Assembly (NCBI GenBank): GCA_900754535.1
Contig: CAAEDF010000135.1
Coordinates: forward strand, 1-5,546
DNA from: Clostridia bacterium
Lineage (GTDB): Bacteria; Bacillota; Clostridia; Oscillospirales; CAG-382
Length of the DNA: 5,546 bases
Direction: 5' to 3'
Shown: one piece after another, positions 1 to 5,546 of the stretch
Layout of the letters: every line of letters starts with the position of its first letter
Position numbering within the stretch: position 1 is the stretch's first letter
Made by a program: the position numbers and the translations under genes
Notes under the pieces: model-generated
What the model was told of the DNA's origin: nothing
Databases searched by the model: none
What the model saw: the letters and a program-made list of their open reading frames with translations, nothing else

Positions 1-1072
1 AGTTTATAATTTTTCGGCCGGTCCGTCCATGCTCCCGCTGAGCGTGCTTGAACGTGCGGCTTCGGAGATGACCGATTATAAAGGCAGCGGCATGTCGGTA
101 ATGGAGATGTCGCACCGTTCTGCGGTTTATGAGGAAATTATAAACAATACGGAGGCCAACCTCCGCACCCTTATGGGCATTCCGGACAATTACAAGGTGC
201 TCTTTCTTCAGGGCGGGGCGACAACGCAGTTTTCCGCAGTGCCTCTCAACCTGATGAACGGCAGCCGCAAGGCCGATTACATAGTGTCCGGCCAGTTTTC
301 AAAAAAAGCCGCGGACGAAGCGGCGCGCTTCGGCGAGGTCAATGTGATCGCCTCCAGCAAGGACAGGAATTTTGCATATGTTCCGTATGTCGATTCCTTC
401 TCGGCCGACGCCGATTATGTTCATATATGCCATAACAATACCATCTACGGCACAACCTACAACTATGTTCCCGCCACGGGCAGCATACCGCTTGTCGCGG
501 ATATGTCTTCGGATATAATTTCCTGCCCCGTCAACGTGAGCGACTACGGAGTCATCTACGCCGGCGCGCAGAAGAACATGGGTCCGGCAGGCCTTACGGT
601 TGTTATCATCCGCGAGGACCTGATAGGCAACGCGCGCCCCGAAACGCCGGTAATGCTTAACTATAAGACACAGGCCGAAAACGGTTCCATGTATAATACC
701 CCGCCGACATATGCGATATATATCGCCGGGCTCGTGTATGAATGGGTGCTTTCTCTCGGCGGTCTTGAGGCGATGGAGAAGATAAACAGGCACAAGGCAG
801 CCGTGCTTTACGACTATCTCGATTCTTCGTCCATGTTTACGCCTACCGCGGATAAGGAGTTCCGCTCCATGATGAACGTATGCTTTGTCACCGGGGATGC
901 CGAGCTTGACAAAAAGTTCTGCTCCGAGGCGGCAAAGGCCGGATTTGTGAACCTTAAGGGGCACCGCTCCGTCGGCGGAATGCGCGCCTCGATATACAAC
1001 GCCATGCCGGAAGAGGGCGTGGAAAAGCTGGTGGAGTTCATGAAAAAATTCGAAAGTGAGAACCGTAAATAA
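1..1072 (+). CDS. serC: Phosphoserine aminotransferase SerC (5' end cut by window)
   Basis: PLP-dependent class V aminotransferase of cytosolic serine biosynthesis; it converts 3-phosphohydroxypyruvate plus glutamate to O-phosphoserine plus 2-oxoglutarate. The frame is open from base 2, reading VYNFSAGPS before the ATG at 29. This is the usual SerC N-terminus (xFNFSAGPxMLP), so the ATG at 29 is internal and only about three codons are missing. Counting from that Met, visible family marks are QGGATTQF (61-68), the HNNTIYGT segment (135-142), the cofactor-binding Asp in VADMSSD (about 158), the PLP lysine K182 in AGAQKNMGPAG, and the C-terminal GHRSVGGMRASIYNAMP (311-327). The estimated full length of about 360 aa matches the family (E. 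coli 362). The stop overlaps the serA start by one base, so the two are co-transcribed and probably translationally coupled. The promoter lies outside the window. Assignment is very secure. Confidence 0.97.
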   Translation, partial: VYNFSAGPSMLPLSVLERAASEMTDYKGSGMSVMEMSHRSAVYEEIINNTEANLRTLMGIPDNYKVLFLQGGATTQFSAVPLNLMNGSRKADYIVSGQFSKKAADEAARFGEVNVIASSKDRNFAYVPYVDSFSADADYVHICHNNTIYGTTYNYVPATGSIPLVADMSSDIISCPVNVSDYGVIYAGAQKNMGPAGLTVVIIREDLIGNARPETPVMLNYKTQAENGSMYNTPPTYAIYIAGLVYEWVLSLGGLEAMEKINRHKAAVLYDYLDSSSMFTPTADKEFRSMMNVCFVTGDAELDKKFCSEAAKAGFVNLKGHRSVGGMRASIYNAMPEEGVEKLVEFMKKFESENRK

Positions 1073-2238
1073 TGACAGAAATAAAACTTCTCAATAAAAT
1101 AGCGAAATCCGGCACAGACTGCTTTGACAAATCCAAATATTCGCTTTCCGAGGAGTCGGCGTCTCCTGTCGGAATACTTGTGCGCTCGGCTTCGATGCAT
1201 GAGACCGAATTCAATCCCGAACTGCTCGCGATAGCGCGCGCCGGCGCGGGCGTCAACAACATCCCGCTCGACAGATGCAGCGAGCAGGGAATAGTCGTCT
1301 TCAATACTCCCGGCGCCAACGCCAACGGCGTCAAAGAGCTGGCGATCGCCGCGCTCCTGCTTGCTTCGCGAAAGATAAGCCGGGGTATTGCATGGGCCCG
1401 GTCGCTCAAGGGGCAGGATGGCGTTGAAAAGCTTGTCGAAAAGGGCAAAAGCGCTTTCGTCGGTCCCGAGATATCGGGCAAAACGCTCGGAGTCATCGGT
1501 CTCGGCGCGATAGGCGGACTTGTGGCAAACGCCGCAGTGGGTCTCGGCATGAAGGTCGTGGGCTGTGACCCGTATATAACGGTAAATGCCGCGTGGGGGC
1601 TTTCACGCGCGGTCATAAAGGCCGATAATTACGACGAGCTGTACGCACAGTCGGATTATATCACCATCCACGTTCCGTCCACGCCCGATACCCGCGGCAT
1701 GATCAACGCCGAAGCCATTGCAAAAATGAAGGACGGCGTGCGGATAATCAACCTTTCGCGCGGGGACCTTGTAAACAATACCGACATAAAGGCTGCTCTT
1801 GAGTCCGGAAAGGTTGCCGCTTATGTTACGGATTTCCCGTGTGAAGAGCTTCTCGGCGTAGACGGTATAATAGCCATCCCTCATCTCGGCGCATCTACTC
1901 CCGAAAGCGAGGAGAACTGCGCCTTTATGGCGGCTACCCAGCTTATCGATTATATCGAGAACGGCAACATAAAAAACAGCGTCAACTATCCCGCTACATA
2001 TATGGCGAGGAGCGCTTCAAACCGCATAGTCGTGCTTCACGAAAATGTGCCGACGATGCTTGCACAGGTGCTTACCGTGCTTTCGGGTGATAATATAAAC
2101 ATAGAAAACATGGTCTCCTGTTCCAAGGGCGCAAATGCCTGCTCGCTTTTCGACACGAATGCATCGGTCAGCGACAAGGTGCTTGAGGATATAAGAGCGA
2201 TAAACGGCGTCAGACGCATAACTCTTATCAAAGGCTGA
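1072..2238 (+). CDS. serA: D-3-phosphoglycerate dehydrogenase SerA, short ACT-domain form
   Basis: NAD-dependent oxidation of 3-phosphoglycerate to 3-phosphohydroxypyruvate, the first step of serine synthesis, feeding SerC encoded just upstream. It is a 388-aa D-2-hydroxyacid dehydrogenase. The N-terminal substrate domain has RAGAGVNNIPLD (56-67) and NTPGANANGVKEL (78-90). The Rossmann core has GLGAIG (143-148) with D166 in the ribose-binding position. The catalytic set is R230 (NLSRGDLV), E258 or E259 (DFPCEELLG) and H271 (IPHLGAST). A C-terminal ACT domain (about 318-388) follows directly, without the extra intervening domain of long SerA proteins. H323, N325 and N343 align with E. coli serine-binding H344, N346 and N364 (identical spacing), so feedback inhibition by serine is likely. 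The start is the ATG in TAATG at the serC stop, with only a weak GTGAG 11 nt upstream, consistent with coupling to serC. Other hydroxyacid dehydrogenases are less likely given the ACT domain and serC neighbour. Confidence 0.95.
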   Translation: MTEIKLLNKIAKSGTDCFDKSKYSLSEESASPVGILVRSASMHETEFNPELLAIARAGAGVNNIPLDRCSEQGIVVFNTPGANANGVKELAIAALLLASRKISRGIAWARSLKGQDGVEKLVEKGKSAFVGPEISGKTLGVIGLGAIGGLVANAAVGLGMKVVGCDPYITVNAAWGLSRAVIKADNYDELYAQSDYITIHVPSTPDTRGMINAEAIAKMKDGVRIINLSRGDLVNNTDIKAALESGKVAAYVTDFPCEELLGVDGIIAIPHLGASTPESEENCAFMAATQLIDYIENGNIKNSVNYPATYMARSASNRIVVLHENVPTMLAQVLTVLSGDNINIENMVSCSKGANACSLFDTNASVSDKVLEDIRAINGVRRITLIKG

Positions 2239-2259
2239 TATTTTAATATAAAGACGAGT

Positions 2260-2311
2260 ACATCCCTGTGGAAATGCGGCTTCTTGCGCATTCTCGCGGG
2301 GATGTTTTTTT
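2260..2311 (+). terminator. Strong rho-independent terminator of the serC-serA operon
   Basis: The left arm ACATCCCTGTGGAAATGCG (2260-2278) pairs with CGCATTCTCGCGGGGATGT (2287-2305) over 19 positions, with three G-U wobbles and one A-C mismatch, around an 8-nt loop (GCTTCTTG). A run of seven T follows (2305-2311, first T shared with the stem), and a second T-rich patch lies at about 2320-2325. It begins 22 nt after the serA stop and separates the serine operon from the lipoprotein gene. Confidence 0.93.
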
Positions 2312-2342
2312 GCTTGATCTTTTTGTATAAAGTAAATAATAA

Positions 2343-2371
2343 TTGACAAACCAAGCATAATGTAATATAAT
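2343..2371 (+). promoter_or_regulatory. Consensus sigma-A promoter of the solute-binding lipoprotein gene
   Basis: TTGACA (2343-2348) and TATAAT (2366-2371) are both perfect consensus hexamers with the ideal 17-bp spacer, in AT-rich DNA just past the operon terminator. Transcription would start near 2378, giving a leader of about 40 nt. The ribosome binding site AAAGGAG (2406-2412) sits 6 nt before the ATG at 2419. I see no convincing operator or cre site, so the sequence suggests strong expression. Confidence 0.88.
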
Positions 2372-2418
2372 TGTTCTATAAACAAATTTTTCGCCAAACA
2401 GTGTGAAAGGAGAAAAAA

Positions 2419-3918
2419 ATGAAAAAAACGCTAAGATTAATGTGCCTTGTTTTGGCTGCTCTTCTTGTTGCGGTGCTGTTCAGCGCATGTGCCGGTAACG
2501 AAGATACGGGCTCGGCGCCGTCCGCCGGAGATCAGGGTACATCCGGAGGAGAACAGGCAGGATTCCCTCTCGAGGAGAAAAATTGGGGCGGTGTTACCAT
2601 CAACATCATCACCCACAACAACAACACTCATACGTCGTATGAGTTCGGCACCAACGAGCAGGGTGTGGACACCGTCAACGACGCGTTCTATGAGAGGACC
2701 GCGCTTATAGAGGAAAGATACGGGCTCACCACCAATGTCACAAGAGTCGAGGGACTCAGCAAAGCCGCTGAGGATGTGGAGCTTCAGGTGGTCTCCGGCA
2801 CCGATGACTATGATCTTGTCGCAACAGGCGTTTCCTGGCTCGTAAGCCTGGGAATGCAGGAGTACCTGTATGACTATTATTCGCTTGACAACGGATACAT
2901 CAATCTTGACGCGGAATACTGGGATCAGTCGGCCAAGGAAGATCTTTCGATTGCAAACAAGCTGTTTTACATAACCGGAGACGCGGTGGTTTCGGACGAC
3001 TCCGCCACATGGGTCATGTATTACAACAAGGCTATGATAGAAGATTACGATCTTGCTAATCCCATCGAGCTTGTAGACAACAACGAATGGACGATAGATC
3101 GTATGTACGAGCTTGCAAGAGAGGTTGCCCATAAGGTCGGCGAGGGTTCTACTATGTCCTTTGACCCGGAAGTCGGGGATGTGTACGGTATGGTCGCTCA
3201 GGCTTATGACGGCGTGTCCTTTATGTGGGGCTGCGATCAGGCTATGATCACGAAGGACGAGGATGACCTTCCGATACTCAGGATAGATGATGAGCGTAAC
3301 ATAAACGCATGGCAGAAGGTAAGCTCGATAATGTATGACGAGGCTGTCGTAGGTGTGGCGGATTTCCACGGCCCATGGAACAGCGGAGTTTATGAAGATG
3401 AGGGTCTGATATTTACCAACGGCAACGCTCTGTTCATGCCGGGCGCCGTTTCAACTGCAGAGAATACGCTCAACAAAACTGAAATGGAATACGGCATACT
3501 TCCGATGCCTAAGCTGGACGCAAACCAGGAGGAATATGCTTCCTCCAGCACGGTTTACTGGGCAATGATGCTTTCCATTCCGACCACTAATGTGGAAAAG
3601 CTTGACGCCACCTGCTATCTGCTGGAGGCCATGGCTTACTGGGGACAGGAGATATGCACTCCCGTGTACTATGACGAGGCGCTTAAGCTGAAGGTGTTCA
3701 ACGACGAGGATTCGGAGCGTATGCTCGACCTCATATTCGATAACCGCACCTATGACCTGGGCGCAGTGTATGATTTTGCCGGCCCGAACGCAGGTATGCT
3801 TCAGTTCTATACCTCGATGCTCAGCAGCAGATCCTCCGATATCGTGTCTAACTACGAGTCGAAGCGCCAGTCCTTCCAGAGCGCCATAGACGCCGTGATT
3901 TCGGACTTCATGGAATAA
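2419..3918 (+). CDS. ABC-type extracellular solute-binding lipoprotein (sugar-type family)
   Basis: A 499-aa predicted lipid-anchored substrate-binding protein that would capture a solute, probably a sugar or oligosaccharide, outside the membrane for an ABC importer. Residues 1-23 are a signal peptide (MKK start, hydrophobic 8-21) ending in a lipobox (LFSA before C24). Phe at -3 is slightly off consensus, with Leu at -4. A Gly/Ser/acidic linker (25-50) tethers the domain. Family-1 binding-protein hallmarks are GTDDYDLVATG (128-137), the MYYNKAMIEDYDL segment (200-212), WTIDRMYELARE (224-235), and an ALFMPG plus YGILPMPKL stretch in the C-terminal lobe. The protein is acidic and rich in Tyr/Trp, as carbohydrate binders often are, but the ligand cannot be told from sequence. 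It has its own perfect promoter and strong ribosome binding site. No permease or ATPase follows; a mobile-element remnant begins instead, so its partners must be elsewhere or were displaced. Confidence 0.88.
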   Translation: MKKTLRLMCLVLAALLVAVLFSACAGNEDTGSAPSAGDQGTSGGEQAGFPLEEKNWGGVTINIITHNNNTHTSYEFGTNEQGVDTVNDAFYERTALIEERYGLTTNVTRVEGLSKAAEDVELQVVSGTDDYDLVATGVSWLVSLGMQEYLYDYYSLDNGYINLDAEYWDQSAKEDLSIANKLFYITGDAVVSDDSATWVMYYNKAMIEDYDLANPIELVDNNEWTIDRMYELAREVAHKVGEGSTMSFDPEVGDVYGMVAQAYDGVSFMWGCDQAMITKDEDDLPILRIDDERNINAWQKVSSIMYDEAVVGVADFHGPWNSGVYEDEGLIFTNGNALFMPGAVSTAENTLNKTEMEYGILPMPKLDANQEEYASSSTVYWAMMLSIPTTNVEKLDATCYLLEAMAYWGQEICTPVYYDEALKLKVFNDEDSERMLDLIFDNRTYDLGAVYDFAGPNAGMLQFYTSMLSSRSSDIVSNYESKRQSFQSAIDAVISDFME

Positions 3919-4032
3919 ATCGGTGATAAATCGATAAATAAAAACAGCAAGGGCGACCCGTTTGCTAACGCCATATAAGGCAGTAATTTGAAAACAATAT
4001 TGAAATACAGCTTATGGGCGTTGCAAAGGCGA

Positions 4033-4074
4033 AAAGACAGCGTAGAAGGCAGAAGTGCTTTTTGCGCTGTCTTT
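4033..4074 (+). terminator. Long near-perfect hairpin upstream of the tnpV module (possible terminator)
   Basis: AAAGACAGCG (4033-4042) pairs perfectly with CGCTGTCTTT (4065-4074). The inner AGAAGGCA (4044-4051) pairs with TGCTTTTT (4056-4063) using two G-U wobbles, and a further T-G wobble joins the two halves. This makes one 19-position stem with a GAAG tetraloop. The downstream run is interrupted (CTTTCTTTAT), so termination is plausible but weaker than at the serA terminator. The bottom strand also has TTTT after the stem, so it could act in both directions. It lies 115 nt past the lipoprotein stop and about 80 nt before the next gene, so it could end the lipoprotein transcript or insulate the mobile module. 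The rest of 3919-4154 holds no convincing gene. Confidence 0.65.
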
Positions 4075-4154
4075 CTTTATGCCCCAAAATAAAATCGCAC
4101 ATTCGTAAATGAAAACCTTCCTTGTTACAATACAGATGAAGGAGGTAAACGGAT

Positions 4155-4340
4155 ATGCGAAATCAAAAACACTACATAGCGATTGATGAAAACGAACGGA
4201 GACTTATATTAAACGCCCTTAATGCGCTGCGGAACAAACTGCTTGCAGAAGGCAGATATACGGACGCAGTAGATGATGTTCTAATCAAAGTAGTCAATGC
4301 ACCTGTTAAGAAATTCAAAATTAGAATCACAGAGGTTTAA
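4155..4340 (+). CDS. Small conserved-type protein upstream of tnpV, unknown function
   Basis: A 61-aa protein with an excellent ribosome binding site, AAGGAGGT (4139-4146), 8 nt before the ATG, which fixes the start. It is charged and probably mostly helical: an N-terminal IDENERRLILNALNALRNKL segment (about 10-29), then EGRYTDAVDDVLIKVVNAP (32-50) and a basic tail (KKFKIRITEV). There is no signal peptide or membrane segment. From memory, short proteins of this kind recur beside tnpV in Firmicute mobile elements, but I know of no function. Its stop lies 4 nt before the tnpV start and its last codons contain the tnpV ribosome binding site, so the two are co-translated. A possible -10 (TACAAT, 4126-4131) lies upstream, without a good -35. 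Confidence 0.78.
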   Translation: MRNQKHYIAIDENERRLILNALNALRNKLLAEGRYTDAVDDVLIKVVNAPVKKFKIRITEV

Positions 4341-4344
4341 GGTT

Positions 4345-4719
4345 ATGGAAAAGACAATATTTGAACAGATGGGCGGCACTTATACACGGCAAGGTGACTA
4401 TTACTTACCGAATCTCACTTTACGCGCCGAAGAAAATAAGCCCATAGGGATATGGGGACAGCGACATTTGCGCTATCTTAAACAACACCGCAAAGTGTTT
4501 TACACGAATCTGCTCACAAGCGGCTGGCTGAACGGCTATCTTGCGGATATTGACCGGCAGGCAGCAGAATTGTTTTTTCGGCTGGTAGAACAGATGGCAG
4601 AGCGTGAGGGCGTGACCGAAAAGCTCAAAGCCGAGCAGCCGATGGAATGGGTAGGCAAGATGAATGCGCTGCGTGAAGCGGCTGCGGAAATCGTGAATGC
4701 AGAAGTGATTTTTGCATAA
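4345..4719 (+). CDS. tnpV: Transposon-encoded protein TnpV
   Basis: A 124-aa protein recognised as TnpV, a small accessory protein of clostridial mobilisable transposons and related integrative elements. Its biochemical role is not established. The family signature runs along the whole length: MEKTIFEQMGGTY at the start, then PIGIWGQRHLRYLKQHRK (about 33-50), a central stretch ending LNGYLADIDRQA, a helical LFFRLVEQMAEREGVTEKL segment and the C-terminal MEWVGKMNALREAAAEIV region. The start is the ATG at 4345, which gives the canonical N-terminus and has AGAGG (4331-4335) 9 nt upstream. An in-frame ATG at 4297 would overlap the preceding gene and is rejected. The protein is full length with no frameshift, so it may still be expressed. 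Its usual partners (recombinase, cargo) are missing from the window. Confidence 0.9.
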   Translation: MEKTIFEQMGGTYTRQGDYYLPNLTLRAEENKPIGIWGQRHLRYLKQHRKVFYTNLLTSGWLNGYLADIDRQAAELFFRLVEQMAEREGVTEKLKAEQPMEWVGKMNALREAAAEIVNAEVIFA

Positions 4720-4775
4720 ATCAAAGCCATAATGAACGCCGTACAATAAAACCCGTAACGCTTTCAAACGCAAAA

Positions 4776-4809
4776 TTGAGGGGTAAGGTACAAACACCTT
4801 GCCCCTCAA
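4776..4809 (+). terminator. Hairpin after tnpV (probable terminator, weak T-tract)
   Basis: TTGAGGGGTAAGGT (4776-4789) pairs with ACCTTGCCCCTCAA (4796-4809) over 14 positions with one G-U wobble, around the loop ACAAAC. It lies 56 nt after the tnpV stop. The top strand continues AGTTTATACTT rather than a T-run. The bottom strand has TTTT after a short AA, so it may serve either direction or protect the 3' end. Confidence 0.68.
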
Positions 4810-5024
4810 AGTTTATACTTAAAAAACGGCTTGACATCAGGCTTTTTATGCTCTATTTTTCTATGTTTGAGGAAATAAAAATCGGTTGCATTAAAAATAA
4901 CCACGCTCTTGTTAATGATTCAATATATGGTGTATCAACAGTATTCTTTCTTTTATTGTATAATAAACACGCTTCTCTTATAGCTAATCAAAGCAAACTT
5001 TATCTTTAAAAGAGCCAAAATATA
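4810..5024. other. AT-rich gene-free segment between the tnpV module and the flavin reductase promoter
   Basis: With its flanking sites this belongs to a 367-nt gap (4720-5086) without a gene. It is about 27-30% G+C, far lower than the genes around it. An open frame covering 4776-5009 lacks a sensible start and ribosome binding site and gives low-complexity protein, so it is not called. An internal ATG at 4863 likewise has no ribosome binding site. A TATAAT lies at 4959-4964 without a matching -35. No strong hairpin, tRNA or repeat array is seen. It may hold the junction between element and chromosome. Confidence 0.5.
4831..4859 (+). promoter_or_regulatory. Promoter-like site without a recognisable gene behind it
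   Basis: A perfect TTGACA (4831-4836) is followed after 17 bp by TATTTT (4854-4859), a four-of-six match to the -10. Transcription would begin near 4866. No open frame with a ribosome binding site follows before the flavin reductase gene at 5087. It could drive a small RNA, add a second start for that gene, or be a leftover of a deleted mobile-element gene. Confidence 0.45.
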
Positions 5025-5054
5025 TTGACAAGAGATATTCCTATATAGTATAAT
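5025..5054 (+). promoter_or_regulatory. Consensus sigma-A promoter of the flavin reductase gene
   Basis: TTGACA (5025-5030) and TATAAT (5049-5054) are perfect hexamers with an 18-bp spacer. The start would be near 5061, giving a leader of about 26 nt. The ribosome binding site AAGGA (5075-5079) is 7 nt before the ATG at 5087. The spacer ends in the 8-bp palindrome CTATATAG (5041-5048), directly beside the -10; a repressor could use it, but it is short and AT-rich. Confidence 0.85.
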
Positions 5055-5086
5055 TCTAAATGAAATCAAGTAAGAAGGATTCCACC

Positions 5087-5546
5087 ATGAACAAAATCAA
5101 TATCGGCAATGCGCCCGCTTACACTTCCCCTAATTCCATGACGCTGATCTGTACAGAGAAGCCGGATGGCAGCACCAATCTTGCGACTCTGGCTTTTTGG
5201 GCTTTTGCGTCCACCAATCCCGGAAAGATCATGTTCTCCCTGAACAAAGGGGCTTACAGTCTGGAACTGCTGGCTGAGAAGAAAGAAGTTGTTCTCGCTA
5301 TTCCCGGAGTTGAATTGACCGGTGCTCTGATTGGCTGCGGCACCTGTTCTGGTCGTGATACAGATAAGGTTGCCAAGGCCGGTCTGACAATGCAGGAAGT
5401 GGAGGACACAAACATCAAGGCTCCTGTTCCCTGCAAGTTGCTCATTCATGCGACCGTTGTTCAGACGATGGATGCGGACGATCATGTTGTCCACCTCTGC
5501 GATGTCAAGGGTGTTTACGGCGATGAAGATGTGGACGCTGTATTTG
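5087..5546 (+). CDS. Flavin reductase / flavoredoxin-like FMN-binding protein (3' end cut by window)
   Basis: The first 153 residues of a protein that remains open to the window end. It resembles the FMN-binding split-barrel flavin reductase family, whose members bind FMN and pass electrons from NAD(P)H or partner proteins. Supporting segments are an N-terminal strand with PNSMTLICTEKPDGSTNLAT (15-34), a core AFASTNPGKIMFSL (39-52), AEKKEVVLAIPG (63-74), and the hallmark GCGTCSGRDTDKVAKAGL (83-100), whose SGRDxDK part is typical of the family. C84 and C87 form a CxxC pair. There is no signal peptide, so it should be cytosolic. The start is the ATG at 5087, supported by AAGGA and a consensus promoter. 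The substrate or partner cannot be predicted; pyridoxamine-oxidase-fold relatives are the main alternative. Confidence 0.85.
   Translation, partial: MNKINIGNAPAYTSPNSMTLICTEKPDGSTNLATLAFWAFASTNPGKIMFSLNKGAYSLELLAEKKEVVLAIPGVELTGALIGCGTCSGRDTDKVAKAGLTMQEVEDTNIKAPVPCKLLIHATVVQTMDADDHVVHLCDVKGVYGDEDVDAVF

Larger units (their letters stand above)
4033..4809 (+). mobile_element. Remnant or edge of a clostridial integrative element (tnpV module); ends undefined
   Basis: The unit holds a small 61-aa gene and tnpV, bounded on both sides by long hairpins. TnpV was named in the Tn4451/Tn4453 mobilisable transposons of Clostridium, where it accompanies a large serine recombinase and cargo genes. Here no recombinase, relaxase, resistance gene or clear terminal repeat is visible, so the whole element is not present in this window. 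Base composition shifts: the 61-aa gene is near 40% G+C, lower than the G+C-richer serC-serA genes. The coordinates given are the minimal hairpin-to-hairpin unit; the true borders could lie anywhere from 3919 to about 5020. Confidence 0.6.

Noticed and set aside
29..31. ATG at 29 as the serC start
   Set aside because: The frame is open upstream to the window edge and encodes VYNFSAGPS, the conserved SerC N-terminus, so the gene starts before the window.
299..964. Long minus-strand open frame opposite serC
   Set aside because: It lies wholly antisense to a well-recognised gene, gives no family-like protein and is explained as a codon-bias shadow.
2437..3369. 310-aa minus-strand open frame opposite the lipoprotein gene
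   Set aside because: The sense strand has promoter, ribosome binding site, signal peptide and family motifs; the antisense frame has none of these.
3949..3970. Small hairpin (AGCAA/TTGCT with GGG/CCC) after the lipoprotein gene as its terminator
   Set aside because: It has only eight pairs with a 2-nt bulge and no T-run; the stronger hairpin at 4033-4074 is a better candidate.
4297..4344. Upstream ATG giving a 140-aa TnpV
   Set aside because: It overlaps the 61-aa gene, has no ribosome binding site and adds residues absent from the canonical MEKTIFEQMGGTY start.
4906..4945. Imperfect inverted repeat around 4917-4938 as an operator or attachment site
   Set aside because: The arms are very short, contain a mismatch and lie in AT-rich DNA where such matches are expected by chance.
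4776..5009. Possible 77-aa gene after tnpV
   Set aside because: Its first codons lie inside the tnpV hairpin, no ribosome binding site precedes any start, and the product is low-complexity AT-derived sequence.
1..5546. CRISPR array, tRNA, rRNA, riboswitch or defence-system genes
   Set aside because: No spaced direct repeats, cloverleaf, conserved leader structure or recognisable defence protein was seen on either strand.

Overview
The window looks like chromosomal DNA from a low-to-mid G+C Clostridia-type Firmicute, possibly a gut Oscillospirales/Ruminococcaceae-like or Lachnospiraceae-like organism. This rests on the short (388 aa) ACT-containing SerA, strong AGGAG-type ribosome binding sites, consensus sigma-A promoters, a Gram-positive style lipoprotein and a clostridial TnpV protein. 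The species cannot be fixed from the sequence. All real genes are on the + strand.

Left part (1-2311): a serine-biosynthesis operon. The 5'-truncated serC (phosphoserine aminotransferase) overlaps serA (3-phosphoglycerate dehydrogenase) by one base in a TAATG junction. The operon ends at a very strong intrinsic terminator with a 19-position stem. SerA and SerC catalyse consecutive steps from 3-phosphoglycerate to phosphoserine. SerA keeps the ACT residues that bind serine in the E. coli enzyme, so feedback control is likely.

Middle (2312-3918): a stand-alone gene with a perfect-consensus promoter (TTGACA, 17 bp, TATAAT) encodes an extracellular solute-binding lipoprotein of the ABC sugar-uptake type. 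No permease or ATPase gene follows it.

Right middle (about 3919-4820): a small mobile-element relic. A 61-aa conserved-looking small protein and TnpV (the accessory protein first named in the clostridial Tn4451/Tn4453 transposons) form a tight two-gene unit between two long hairpins. No recombinase, relaxase or resistance gene is visible, so this is a remnant or an edge of an integrative element.

Right end (4820-5546): an AT-rich (about 30% G+C) gene-free stretch with an orphan promoter-like site, then a consensus promoter and the 5' part of a flavin reductase/flavoredoxin-type gene that runs off the window.

No CRISPR array, tRNA, rRNA or clearly new multi-gene system is present. The most interesting parts are the orphan tnpV module, its flanking hairpins and the unexplained AT-rich segment with its own promoter.
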